A stretch of DNA of 64,000 nt. Origin: Acanthacorydalis orientalis (lineage: Eukaryota > Arthropoda > Insecta > Megaloptera > Corydalidae). The notes beneath the pieces are model-generated. The model was not told the origin of the DNA and did not search any database. It saw only the letters and a list, made by a program, of their open reading frames with translations. Positions 38,740 through 50,869 of this stretch are shown here, one piece after another (positions within the stretch are counted from its first letter, which is position 1; every line of letters begins with the position of its first letter). The DNA lies in assembly GCA_034766995.1 (NCBI GenBank), contig CM068323.1, forward strand, positions 17,903,016 to 17,967,015. The letters are read 5' to 3'. The position numbers and the translations under genes were made by a program.

Positions 38740-39250
38740 TTGTTGCAAGCGTCGCAGCAAATACGAAAATAACAAAATTCCAATCTGTCGAACGTTGTAC
38801 TCGGCTGCAATCTGCACTTACGGTATTTTCTAGGTCACGTTACGTTCGAGTCTTAACACACATACGAGAGATAGACTGTAATATACGCGACAGTAAATCC
38901 TCGGGTGGAAGTTCTTGAATATAGTACGGGGGCGGCTTAACAGGCGGGCACAGTCAGCAGCCATCGTTGCTGCCGGTATACGGAGTGGAGAGAACGACCA
39001 TAAACTGTCACGAGCGTCGCTGAGATTTCACACCACTTTACGATCATTCGATGCAGATTTCACAGGCTCTCTCGAAGATTTTCACTATTTTAGTTTCAAT
39101 TTATATCACGGTGCCACGGCGACTCAATAAAATTCAAATGTAAATGCGAATATGCGAATATACAGGCACAATCTGTTCGACACTTTGTCGGATTTGCAGA
39201 GTGGTGTCAGTGTATTTTTTTCGAAAACTGTTCGCTGTTTTCAGATTTCC
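38740..39250. other. CpG-rich patch with a 44-codon minus frame
   Basis: On the minus strand an ATG in strong context (CAACGATGG) at 38964 opens MAADCARLLSRPRTIFKNFH and continues to a stop at 38830-38832. Consensus donors lie inside (CTC|GTATGT) and just beyond (ACC|GTAAGT, about 38818). The plus strand carries a non-ATG frame of similar length. An 18-nt word is shared with 29405-29422. First-exon or enhancer function is possible. Confidence 0.28.
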
Positions 39251-39259
39251 AATGGAATT

Positions 39260-40050
39260 CTTTCTGATGATTAAAAATTATCAAATTCTACGAACCTATT
39301 TCAAACAACATCCGATAAATGAATGCATTTCATACATTCAGATTTTCTTGATTACTTCTGATAATTTTTTTTGAAAAGATTTATAAAGTTTTGAATATTC
39401 TCGACAAGAATTATAAATATCTTAAGAACAAAATCAAAACATTAACCTTAAAAAACAATTTGAATTCAATAAATTAATATTATCATAAAATAAATTAATA
39501 ATTTGGTTCTACAATTAATGTTTCATATATTAAAAACATTTCCATGAAAAATACTAAGCTTGAATCGAAATGAATTAAAAAGAATTTCCACAATTAAATT
39601 TCAAATATTTTTAAGAAAGTGTAAATAAAAAGTTAAGTACTATTTTTACAAAAAAAATAAATTTGTATTGAAAATAAAAAAAACGACTGAATGAAAGAAT
39701 CAGTTTAAAGTAGATGAATTTAATCATGAAAGATTTTAATGATTTTCCATTATTGTTAGAACTTTTAATTTTTAAAATATTTTAAATTTGAATTAAACGT
39801 ACAATGTTGTAAAACCCACGTAAAATAATTTTCAATCGAGAACCTTTACATAAAACAGTCACTAAAAGAAAAACTTTACTTTTGAATCATCAATAGAAAT
39901 TTGTCTTCAATGAAATGTAAAAAAAACTCGAGCAAAATCCGTTGTAAATTCTTTTGTAACAAAATCACTGAAAAGTTTATCAAACATCTGTACGAAAAAA
40001 AAGTTCAGCACAATTACTGATAACAGAGAAGACACCAAACAAAATTAAAT
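39260..40050. other. AT-rich noncoding stretch
   Basis: Nothing was recognised. Confidence 0.45.
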
Positions 40051-40160
40051 TACTTCATTTCACCTGCAACAGAGTGGAAAATAACTCCAATTTCTCGGTT
40101 TCCCATCCTCACGACAACATTTTGTTCTTGTTCCGGTGTATTTTTTTTCGCTTAATCTAG

Positions 40161-40222
40161 CAAGACAGGAAGACATTCTTAAAGGCAACGCGAGACACGC
40201 CCTTCCGGTCTTTCTCGCACAG
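40161..40222 (+). CDS. candidate 62-nt internal exon
   Basis: A strong acceptor (TATTTTTTTTCGCTTAATCTAG) and a strong donor (ACAG|GTGAGG) enclose 62 nt of CpG-rich sequence. Two frames are open. Frame 1 reads QDRKTFLKATRDTPFRSFSH and ends with two spare bases; frame 3 reads RQEDILKGNARHALPVFLAQ and ends in phase 0. Frame 1 starts in phase 0, which fits both the donor of the PTB exon (16430) and that of the candidate at 29734. Its ending fits the acceptor at 58046. However, it does not continue the PTB fold after SPDGK. No homology was recognised. Confidence 0.27.
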
Positions 40223-41431
40223 GTGAGGGGCAATCAATCACAAGCGACAGCAATACTGAGGGGGTGGAAGATGAAACCCCGCTGTGGACTTCGTATATGC
40301 CCTCCGCATGTTACCGGTTAGATTACAGAAGACCTACCCGAGCCGACTGGCTCCGGCTGTCTGACCCGTCAATGTGCATCCCGACACAATGTTTATTTTT
40401 TCTTCTCTTTTCATTTCGTTTTTCATTTCAATGCAAGTATGTTACACTTTATCGTCGGTCGAGTTCTTTTTTATTGACTAACGTTTAATTTAGTCTCTTG
40501 GGATATTGACTAAGCAAACGTTTATCCCGAGATTTAATATCATAATGGGTTTTATCATGTGTCCATCAATCTTAATCACGGTTTTCTGTGACTACAATAC
40601 CTGTTGTGTTTGCGCGAGTTAAATAAAATATATTTACTCGCGTGTGCGGTTTTCTTTGCAGACAATGTTCTACATGTAATTTATGGTCTGTCTTTCATTC
40701 AACAATAGACTGAAATCGTTTTTGGGATTGTAACGAAATTAATAAACTTACAATAAATACATATAAATCATTATTACTGAAAATTTACAACGTTGTGTTT
40801 ATGATTATTCGCGTTTAAAATTAAACTTTTTATTTTTATTCTAATCATTAATTCAAATAATACAAACAATGGTCAAACAACAAATGTCAAATTAATTTCA
40901 AACACTATCAAAATTTATTCATTCGTACAAATAAATCGTGTTCATAATAAAAATACCATAAAAATATTTACTCGTACAAACCATCATAATTATAATTTTA
41001 AAACTTTATATTCAACATTATTTGCGTTCAATATTAGACATTTTTATTATATTTCAAATCATCTCTGAAAACAACCATATTTAAGTGTATACTATAGTCA
41101 TTTTTAACAGACACTTCTCAATGCGGTGTGCTTTCAAAACGTACTCAGTTATTTTCATTGATATTGATTTATTTTGAGTTTTTATACAAAAGAAATTCTT
41201 GAAAATAAAAGTAATTTTTTAACATAAATATATATTTGTATTAAAATACTTTAATATTTCATGCTTGTCTTTATTATTTTTACATTATATATATTTTATA
41301 TTATAAATAAGCATGAAATAATTTATGAAAACGTATTTAAATCTTTGTGAATGGATTTAAAAAGCATCATTGTAATAAAACGAATTTAATTCAAAGGTTT
41401 TATCTCTATAAATGAAATTCAGTTTTATACA

Positions 41432-41469
<38 letters not shown>

Positions 41470-41560
41470 TCATTCCGTTACATTAATTTTTTTCCTATTT
41501 GCAAAGTTAATTGCCATGTTTGAAATTCGCAAGTTTTGTACAACTTTTACTCGGCTGTTA
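40223..41560. other. rest of CpG-rich patch, then AT-rich DNA
   Basis: The patch continues to about 40680 without a further supportable exon. AT-rich DNA follows. Confidence 0.4.
41435..41465. repeat. (AT)n microsatellite
   Basis: About 30 bp of AT alternation. Confidence 0.9.
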
Positions 41561-43920
41561 AAAGTTTATGCATTGTTCAGAATTCGATGTGCGGCCTTTC
41601 TTATATAAGTTTAAAATACGCCCGCATGTTATAATGTGGCATATATAGAGTTCATGGAAATCTAGATAAAACGCCAGCGGACATCACTCAAAAACTTAGT
41701 GCGGGACGATGTCAACGAGGAAAGAAGAGAAGTAAGTCACCAACGAAATAAATCTTGCGACGAGATGGTCATAGCGTTTGTGTTTTTCGAATCAGTATTT
41801 ATATAGTTTTTTTTTAAATTCTTCTTTTCTATTTTTGGCAATATGAACATGTTAATTCAGATTTAATGATATTTTCCAACCCAAAGACTGATATTTATTA
41901 ATTTTATTAATAAAACTATAAAATTTGTCACACACTAATGTATTATTTTCAAATAAATGTATGGCCTATATAATTATATAAATATCAATTAAGGTTGATT
42001 AAAATTCAAGCTTAATTGAATAAATATAGCCAGAGAAATATTTTCTATCAACATATTCAAGCTATATAAATTCTAAATATCAATTTATTTATTAAACCAA
42101 ACTACGTGTTTGACGTTCGAAATATTCAAAAAAGCAATCCATCAAAAATATGTATTAACAAAAAAAATGCATAGCTTTAAATTCTCATTTTCAATTTCAC
42201 CCTATTGATCTTTTTACTGTCACACTATATTCACCGCATGTAATTTTCGATCAAACCAGTCTCACGAATATAACATTGCTATCATACAATGTGGTATCAT
42301 TTATCATTTCACGATTTAATTGTATTCTGTGTTTCAATCTAAAATTTGATCGATTTTTGCACGCATATACAAATTATGAAATATTGAAGATTTGTAACTA
42401 ATGCATGACTCAAATATAAGTAGTATGTCTTCGTACATTTTAATATTTAATCAACATTTAATATTAATTTGATTTTCTTAAAATAATTATGAGAAATTTG
42501 GAATACTTTTCAATTAACTTAGTTAAAGGAAAATATCATATCAAAGCTAATTGTTTGATATAATATAGCAAGCTAACATAATGAAAATAGATTTAAATCC
42601 AAATATTTTGATATTTGTTAGCAATTGAAACTAACTCATTTATCTTAACACTGGTATCTACATATACTACAGTTATTAAATAATTTTCAATCATAATCTG
42701 TGGCTAGTTTTATGACGTTTAATTTGATATCTTTTTGGGATTCAACCTATTGACTATTAATGTTTTTTAATTTTTAAAATACATTAAATTGTAAAATAGA
42801 ACATTATGCATATACAACCAAATATGCTTTTATTATTGAATAATATTTCAAAGTATCATTATTTAAGCAATTCTTAACCAATTTTTTTAAAAAAAACTGA
42901 ATATATAAATAGTTAACAAATTAACTGTTTCTTCCTATAGTATAAATATTTCACAATATTTAATCTGTACAAATTACAAAAATCAATAACTGTCAAAATT
43001 CTAAGACAATTCAATCAATAAAAATCGATGAAGATTTCACTTTAAATCTACAAAAACATATCCTCGTCTCTTAGCTTACTGACTCAGTATCAGAAAAAGC
43101 AAAAAATCTGATAAATTGTAATTATTCTGATTTAAAAAATAATTTTAATCGTCAATAACATTAATTTTATTTTAAAAATATCGTTTTTTCAATGATATAA
43201 AAAAAAAACTATGACATTTTTGTAATAATAAAATTATATATAAACAACTGTGCGCACTCTGATTGAATCTCTTGTGATTTTTTATTATTTCGGGACGTTC
43301 TCGAAATAAAATATGTATACAAATAATCTTTAAAACACGTGATTAAAATTAGAGACTAATAATCCTATACAGAAAATTACTCTTTCAGTTTTAAATAATT
43401 ATCTATTAATCAAGTAAAGTGAATTTTACTATACATAAATGCAAACATGAAACATTTTCAATATTTGTCAAACATTATGTGATAAATAATTTATATTTGT
43501 CTGGAATTTCTCTATCTTTATAGCGTATATATTTTTAACAAATAAAATAAGCTAAGTTTATCAAATAAAACAAGTCTTTTTATCTTTTTTTAATCGTGCT
43601 ACGAATCTCTGCAGTTGTTGTATAACCGTAGTATCAATTTCAAAATAAAATGATGATTTATATTTCATAAAATTTACATAAACAATTATTAGATTGAAAT
43701 AGTTTATATGAATATAATAAATTTTCTTTTTGTAGACGACATACTTTTTAGAAAAATGTTTTGAGTAACTATTGTAAAAATAAGAAATGAGTTTTAATAG
43801 AACAAAGTATTTTTTAAAAAAAAAATATAGCCAGTGATCGTTTATAAGATTTTTATACAGAAAAAATATTTCGAATGAAATAAAAACTATTCCGTTCAAG
43901 CATTTCATACATGTTGACAT
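41560..43920. other. small complex patch then AT-rich DNA
   Basis: At 41709 an ATG opens MSTRKEE and meets a GTAAGT donor at 41732 (23 nt, phase 2). This is too short to support as a gene. The remaining DNA is AT-rich with no recognised feature. Confidence 0.35.
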
Positions 43921-43929
43921 CAATGATAC

Positions 43930-45200
43930 AGTAAGATGAGGTGAAGTTGAACAAGAAGTGCACGCATACAGAAGGGTGTGTTTCGTATAAGAGGAGTCAG
44001 TGTCCCATTTATTCTAGCCCTGGGCTCGATGGTTACTTCACGACGAAGGGAAAACTTCCACGTAGTGTAAATTCTAACTGCATCTAGTTGGTCTCCTGCC
44101 TCGTTTTCGTGTTTGTTCCAAGTAATGAACTACACACCTTCACTCAATTATCACGTTTCAGATTTGTTTCTTGAAAGTTTTTTTCTCTGTTTTCCTGTTC
44201 CAAAACTTATGCGAACACAAATTGTTGTTAACTATAATTATTGAGATGAAAACGTGTGTTTTTCACCTATAGGACTGGACTCGATAACTAGAAAAGTTCT
44301 TTTTCGTAATTACAATATGTAATTAATTATACTTATATATTTTTTTCATTCTGAAACGATTGTGTTTAGTTGAAAACTTTTCGGGAAAAGTTTCGATTAT
44401 GTTAGATAAAATGTTTGTACACCTTCCTTTTTCTACTTATCTTTTTATAAAGTTTGAGTTCTGTTAATTAATAACTTATTTATGATATTTTAATACGATT
44501 GATAGATTAAGTACTGCAAATTTTGACTTTCCATAGAGTATGTGTGTATATTCGATAAAATTTTAAAGTTAAGATAAACTTATTTAATATTTTTGATTCA
44601 TAAATCTTTCTAAAGATAGAATAACGACAAAAATTAAACATTTTTACTTGATAAACGATCAGTATTCTTTTTACATGTTTCATTATTTAAACTGTATCAT
44701 TTCGTTTTCTCTTGGTTTATATTATAAAACTTGAATGTTAAATCGATACGAATTATTGTATGTTCATGTAAATCTTAAAAAACTACTGCAAAAATAATAT
44801 AACAACATCACTACACTGACTTATATACAATATGATTTTTTCTGCAAACTTGTAAGGAATAATCGACCAAGTTTTGTAGAAGAAATTGATATGAATATAT
44901 TAGATACATTTTTATCAAGTGAATACAATATATAAAGACAGTATGTAGCATTTTATTAAACATGTATATAAATTTTTTTCCAAACGAGAAAAATTCGATC
45001 GAACACATATAATATTAAAGGATGTAAAATACTTTAAGCTATTAAATAGTTTATATGATTTTTCGATTATTATTTTATTATGATAGCATAATAAAATGAG
45101 TCGTAAATTTTGCATAAAGTACAAAGTTTTTATATCTTTTGTTTGGAACTATTACTATATTGCAGCACTATTTTGATTCGATACATTTTGTCACATAATT
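43930..45200. other. short complex patch then AT-rich DNA
   Basis: About 43930-44200 is less AT-rich, but no splice-bounded frame was found. Confidence 0.4.
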
Positions 45201-45203
45201 TCA

Positions 45204-45206
<3 letters not shown>

Positions 45207-45252
<46 letters not shown>
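45207..45252. repeat. (AT)n microsatellite
   Basis: About 46 bp of AT alternation. Confidence 0.95.
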
Positions 45253-45254
<2 letters not shown>

Positions 45255-45641
45255 TTATCTTTATAATAATTTCGTATATATATAATACTAAAACTGTAGA
45301 TATTTCAATCGTTATTAAACTGTATCCTACTATATGTATTATAATGCTAATATCCAGGTAATAAAAGTCTTAATATGAATAAATAACTAAATAAAACGTG
45401 TATTTCGTTACGAACGTCAAAGTATTTGTTGTAATATCGTCGAAGAAATAACGAAAAAGAGTATAGTATAATTTTAATAAAAAAGCGATCAAAAAGAATC
45501 TCTCGGGCTTGACGCTTCGACAGAACCGACGACAGCTCGAAGATAAAAAAATGTAACGAAGAAAGAGAGAGAGTTTGTGATTTTCTTGCGTCAGGTTTTC
45601 ATTAAGTCTCCGGGGAATTATTTTTTTTCTGTACTTTCACA

Positions 45642-45815
45642 GTAATTGCCTTCGTTCCCGTAGGACGGCAGATGAATACAATCTTCAATGATAAAATGTT
45701 CGATCGGCTCATAAACAAGATGTCAAATAATAGGGGTTGCTCATCATCAACATCAGAAAGTGTACAAGTGATGGAACGGAATTCATTGGAAATGCTCTCG
45801 ATTATTTTTATTTAA
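45642..45815 (+). CDS. candidate terminal exon or small ORF
   Basis: A pyrimidine-rich acceptor (TTTTTTTTCTGTACTTTCACAG) precedes a frame that stays open from 45606 to a stop at 45813-45815. After the acceptor it reads IAFVPVGRQMNTIFNDKMF, then DRLINKMSNNRGCSSSTSES and VQVMERNSLEML. The first ATG is at 45672, giving 47 codons. The Ser/Thr-rich middle and mixed composition look more coding than the local background. It lies in a complex patch (about 45400-45820). No homology was recognised and no upstream partner exon is known. Confidence 0.22.
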   Translation, partial: VIAFVPVGRQMNTIFNDKMFDRLINKMSNNRGCSSSTSESVQVMERNSLEMLSIIFI

Positions 45816-45908
45816 AAATAAATCAATTATCTTCGTTGATATTATTTGTGCACGATTCTCAGGACAATTTTATTGAAATTGTTTATATATTTCTGTCTTC
45901 AGTATATG

Positions 45909-45947
<39 letters not shown>
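45909..45947. repeat. (TA)n-(GA)n compound microsatellite
   Basis: About 16 bp of TA alternation run into about 22 bp of GA alternation. Confidence 0.95.
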
Positions 45948-46060
45948 CACGATAAGATGTTTCAGAGAAATATTTGTATATTTTAAATATATTGCCAAAC
46001 TTTACTGTTTTATTTAATATTTGATAACACATTATCAGTGTTGTGTGAATATATTTATAT

Positions 46061-46062
<2 letters not shown>

Positions 46063-46107
<45 letters not shown>
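46063..46107. repeat. (TA)n microsatellite
   Basis: About 45 bp of TA alternation. Confidence 0.95.
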
Positions 46108-46108
<1 letters not shown>

Positions 46109-46559
46109 GTAAAAGCTTTTATAAATTAAGCTTTAAGAGAATTAAAACACTCTTAAAATATTCATGTTGAAAGCAAAAAATATTTGCGTTGTATTTGGTT
46201 ACTGGTAAAAAAACATGTATATAAAAAAATATATAAATTGTACGTGTTTATGCATATTAATTCGTGCTGCTCTTTATATTTATGTTATATCAAGTTAATA
46301 CATATTTATTCGAAGTTATATAATAAACAAACAAATATAATTAATTCCATTGTTTAGTTGAATTTCTTTAAAGTAATTGTTCATATTAAAAATGAAAAAA
46401 CGGATATACACTTTTCTTCATATTTTAAAGTGTTTAAATGTGAAAAAAAATGTTTAGATGTTATTAGACTTTGTTGGTGTAAAAATGTATCGAATATATT
46501 GAAAACCGATATTAAAGTATATGAAAAAAAGTTGTGTAAAATAGTGTCATGTCTGTAAA

Positions 46560-47000
46560 TCGAATTTCGCATGTAAACGTCAAACAGGAATAAACATCAG
46601 CGTGCGTACATTCCATCGATCCCTCAATCATATCTTATCAAACCTAAACTTTATAAACAATTAGTCCTGTGGGATTAGACGAGAAGTCTCTTATGATACG
46701 AAAACTAGTCGTTACGTAACATAAGGTAGGTGGGCTCTATGACGATAACATCTTGGGACCACGAACCTCGAAATCCCCCGATGACTTGTAAGGCGAGAGC
46801 CGGAAAGCTAATGGTTGTCATCCGTGAAATACGTGGTAAGGTCGGCCGGTCACCTCAGTCGCCATCAGTCGCCATTACGTGACGATCAATCAAAGTCGGC
46901 AATATGTAGTCCGTCCATACGACCGGCCGACCGACCGCATTTACTCTGATGACTCTTTCTTCTTTAAGCAGTTTCTTTGTCTCGTAAACACTTTTTCGTT
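46560..47000. other. CpG-rich patch with ORFs on both strands
   Basis: The plus strand has an ATG frame of 47 codons (46739-46882; MTITSWDHEPRNPPMT at its start) containing two good donors, GTAAGG after 46787 and after 46835, both leaving phase 1. The minus strand has an ATG frame of 38 codons starting MTTISFPALALQVIGGFRG. A 10-bp word, CAGTCGCCAT, is repeated in tandem near 46857-46876. It may be a promoter or first-exon region; the strand cannot be decided. Confidence 0.3.
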
Positions 47001-47415
47001 AAAGTTTGAGCGTTAACAAGACGATACGGGAAAGTTTATAATTAAATGTGTTTAACTCGACCACTTTATATATTACATCAAGACGTTCTCACTTTTTCTC
47101 CGAACGTTCATACTGACACTGACACATCGAATTTCTTACCCTGTTGTCTGTTAATTTTATAAAATGAATAAGTATATATTTATCTAGATTAGAAAATGAC
47201 AAAAATCTATAAAATGTTTCTATACAGATTTCTATATGCTATAAAACTTTCTTGATCACTAAATTGGAAAATACTCAAATCGGAAAATACTTTTTCTCAA
47301 TCAAAATGTTTGCTTTTTATATACAACACTTTTATTAAACTTCAACAGTACTTTTACTTATATATTTTAGAATAAACTTATTAATATTTATAAGTAAATA
47401 AGTACTCATTAAGAC

Positions 47416-47418
<3 letters not shown>

Positions 47419-47449
<31 letters not shown>
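47419..47449. repeat. (AT)n microsatellite
   Basis: About 31 bp of AT alternation. Confidence 0.9.
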
Positions 47450-47451
<2 letters not shown>

Positions 47452-47800
47452 AATTCAACAAGTCGAACACAATCATTATCGTCATAATAAAACATAATAA
47501 TGTATCATTAATTCGTCATCGCTTTTTAGCGATATTTATAATTACACGAGTGCTGAAATATAATAAAAAAAGTTTTTTTGCTGCAATTGTCACGAGTATG
47601 TTATACTTTACGCTACACCTCGACAAATATTGCGATTAAATCTTTATTAAATTATGTTTTGTATACATACATGAAAAAAAACGGTCCCTACATCCTACTT
47701 ACAAGCATAAATCATTTTTCAACTGTGATACTGTCATACATATACACAAGTATTCAAAAAAAGGGTAACGTACACTACTAACCCCTTTACTCCTACTAAC

Positions 47801-47803
<3 letters not shown>

Positions 47804-47843
<40 letters not shown>
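47804..47843. repeat. (TA)n microsatellite
   Basis: About 40 bp of TA alternation. Confidence 0.95.
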
Positions 47844-47929
47844 CTGGTTGTACGAATGTGTGTTTATATATGTATATAAATACATACAATAATCAAACAA
47901 CACAATACCACCAAATAATAATAACATAT

Positions 47930-48870
47930 AAAATCTGGGGTGAACATGGGCGTTAATGAATTCTCGAGTATCATGCAGAATCAGCAGCATTAAATCGCAT
48001 GACGGACGTAAAAACGTGTCAGTAATATAAAATCGTATATTTTCGTCTCTTTTGCGTGCATTCGCCTATTATGTACCAACTAATGCGCGAGCGACCAAGC
48101 GAGAGAATATAATATGGAAATTTAAATCAATGTTACACGCTCAACAATAGCCGGTTTGGCATAATCCCCTAACGTTTTCATTTCATATAAATGATCCCTG
48201 ATATGCAACAGTCGCTTCAAGTTCTATCCGATGATTTAATGGATGAAGCGTTCAATGTAAAATCGTATGTACATACATTCATATCAACGATAGTTGGCCA
48301 TAAACCAGTGTTATTGACATCAGCTTTGTAGGATAAAGTTAAGCTTTGTATTTGCATCGGTAATGATGGTAAGATATGAATGCAAACTAAAACAAACGTT
48401 GTGTACTGATGTACATAATACGTAGACATGTACACAAATACATAATCCATATATTACATTATGTATACAGTCCTAATAGAGATATTGTTCATGTTCAACA
48501 ATCAATTGCTGACTTCTCAAGAAAGTTACTGAAGCTAGTTTCAATTGTGCTAAATTAACCTTCAGATCTAAAATCCGAATATTTTTTTGATAAAATACAG
48601 TAATTTATAAATTATATTTCAGTTCAGCCATAATATTTTTAAATATTCATATTAATTTAAATCAAACAATGTCGAAATAATTACGAAAAGGTTTAAAAAC
48701 TTATAAAAAATACTTATAACATGACTTTAAATATTTATAACATTTCAATTAATATTCAATTTAAAAATTAAATTTGTTTATTAATATTCTTTGAAAGGTA
48801 TTTTTTTCTTGAAATAGCTTTTTATAAAAAATAATAAATATTTGTGAATAAATTATTTTTTTATCTACTG
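47930..48870. other. moderately complex then AT-rich noncoding DNA
   Basis: No exon, RNA gene or transposon end was recognised up to the mariner at 48876. Confidence 0.4.
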
Positions 48871-48875
48871 AAATA

Positions 48876-49644
48876 CGTGGGTCGTTTGATAAGTATGGTA
48901 AAAAATATGTTCAACACCGTTCTTTGGAAAAAATCGTTTTTATTTCTCAACATAGTCTCCATTTAGAGTTATGCACTTGGTCCAGCAAGTCTGCAAAGTA
49001 CGCATTGACGGTGGTGATGACATCCTCATTCGACGAAAATATCTTCCCACAAAGACAAATTTTCATGTTTGAGAAGAAGAAAAAGTCGGACGGGGCCAAG
49101 TCCAGAGAATAGGGTGGATCAATTTGAAACCTAATTCGTGCAATTTTGTCATTGCGATGGTCGGCTTGTGGGGCTGCGCGTGGTTCTCGTGAAAAATCAC
49201 TTTTTTGTGCGCCAATCTTGGCCGTGTTTGCTTCAGGTTTTCTTTCAAACGGTCCACTAATGTTGCATAATAGGCTCCTGTTATTGTGTTTTCCTTCGCT
49301 AAGTAGTCAATTAAAATGATTCTTTGGAAATCCCAAAACACACTAACCATCACTTTCCCAGCCGACAAAATGGTCTTCACCTTCTTCGACGCACTTTCAC
49401 CAGTTGTTATTCACTACTTTGACTGCTACTTCGACTCAATGGATCCATGTTACATCCACGATGACAAATTGACGCAAAAAGGCCTAATCTTTATTTGCTT
49501 CAAAAATTTGTATAACGTAAAAAGCGTCGTTTCTGGCTGAAATTTCTGTCTAATCAGAAAAGCGATACTTTATAGCCGTGACGTTACCAAATCAACGGTT
49601 ACACTACAACATAGAATTTTACCAAACTTATCAAACGATCCTCG
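48876..49644 (-). mobile_element. mariner transposon, internally deleted
   Basis: The first 28 bp at each end are inverted copies with three mismatches (left CGTGGGTCGTTTGATAAGT, right complement CGAGGATCGTTTGATAAGT). Both are flanked by TA (48874-48875 and 49645-49646). At 769 bp it is a little over half a normal mariner. The transposase reads on the minus strand and its N-terminal part is gone, so this is a deletion derivative. The ends differ from those of the copy at 20642, so the two belong to different mariner lineages. Confidence 0.94.
48940..49510 (-). pseudogene. mariner transposase, C-terminal two thirds
   Basis: From the right, the frame shows FVIVDVTWIH with the first catalytic Asp, then SAGKVMVSVFWDF and ENTITGAYYATLVDRLKEN. 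Next comes VIFHENHAQPH, where the usual FHQDNAPAH has lost its catalytic Asp to Asn. A one-base loss near 49117 shifts the frame. The next frame reads PPYSLDLAPSDFFFFSN with the third Asp, and a later frame ends WTKCITLNGDYVEK and a natural stop. The longest intact piece is 49063-49380. The DNA-binding N-terminal domain is absent. The protein cannot be active. Confidence 0.93.
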
Positions 49645-49646
49645 TA

Positions 49647-50320
49647 TGTTTTAATATCCAAATCAAGTACAAATATTTATTAATTATAGACTTGTACATT
49701 TTTAATATGAATTATTCTGAGTAGGAAGAAATGTGATAATTAATTTCCTGTTTTCTATTTTACAAAATGTTCTTGTTTTATAATTCATGTACTCATTTAT
49801 TAAAAAGATCATTTATGTATGAAATTAATTATCAGTCATTATTATTCAACAGTAGCTTATTTGTTAAAGACAAAAATGAAGTTTGATTTCTGTTAAATTG
49901 ATATTTAATACAATGATACATATGACATTTATTCACATGATTAAAAAATCTCTTGTAGGTATCAAAAAAGTTTATAAATAAATTGTTTGTGAATAAAAAC
50001 AAAACGTACTGACATATTTGTGTGAAATAATTTTAAATTAATATTTTAAAATGTTATTTTTTAATTTGCATAATTAATAAGAGAATATTTTACTTGAAAA
50101 TCTTTAGACGTGCACGGGTGATCGAAAAGAATTCTGTATCCCCGAGAAATTAAAATTTACTTTCAGTTAATTACATGAAAAAATTAACTAGAAAATAAAC
50201 TTGTCCTAAAGTTTCCTGTCGTTATAAAAAAACAAGTTCGAACAGAAATTATATATTCGCATTTTAATTAATCAATTTCAAGTTATGAAACTCTACGATA
50301 CTTATTTGAAATTTTTATCG
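49647..50320. other. AT-rich noncoding stretch
   Basis: Nothing was recognised. Confidence 0.45.
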
Positions 50321-50330
50321 TGTGGGCACA

Positions 50331-50400
50331 GAACTTTCCCGCGTATAAATATCACACGGAACTTTCCCGTCCGGATCGCTGCGTCCGGGGAACCGTTACA
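50331..50400 (+). promoter_or_regulatory. paired Rel-like sites around a TATA-like box
   Basis: GAACTTTCCC occurs at 50331-50340 and 50359-50368; its complement GGGAAAGTTC fits the kappa-B pattern bound by Rel/NF-kappa-B proteins. TATAAATA at 50344-50351 lies between the two. No TCAGT initiator was seen at the expected distance. The patch continues CpG-rich to about 50660. Confidence 0.3.
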
Positions 50401-50860
50401 AAGAGGCATTATTATCTAACGGCGTCTCTATCACTAAATCGTAATTTTCAATATCACCATAAGCACAAGTAGACTAACGAGCGATGAATACCTCAGTTTG
50501 CATGGTAATTAGTCATTGTCCGCAACGCTTTCAGTCTGTGTCCTCTCTCTGTCAGTCTCGTTCTCTATCTCTGTCCATCCTATACGCGGTTCCTTAAGCC
50601 CGAAACGAACGACTGACAACTAAGTTAGTATCGATCGCATTCATGTCAGAGTAACAGGTGTCAGTGATAGGTGTAATGCAGGAAAATATTATATGCATGT
50701 ACTTGCATTGTGTCAAATGGCCTCTTATTTGCAGAGATACGTGTTACATATGACACGGCCACGTGCGAAAACTGAATGATGAATCGGTCTTGTTAAGATT
50801 TCAGATTGGTACATTAATTTTCTTGTTGGACGTGAAATACTGTACATACTTCACGTGTAT
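50400..50860. other. CpG-rich patch
   Basis: A CT-rich run with repeated TCTGTC and TCTCT words occurs near 50530-50580. No exon was supported. Confidence 0.3.
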
Positions 50861-50869
50861 GCAAATTGA

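Noticed and set aside
16356..40222. Direct splice of the PTB exon to the candidate exon at 40161
   Set aside because: Phases match, but the resulting sequence does not continue the PTB fold, so the join is not supported.
43561..43923. 120-codon minus frame rich in Tyr, Phe, Lys
   Set aside because: Composition is what AT-rich noncoding DNA gives; no domain, promoter or splice signal.
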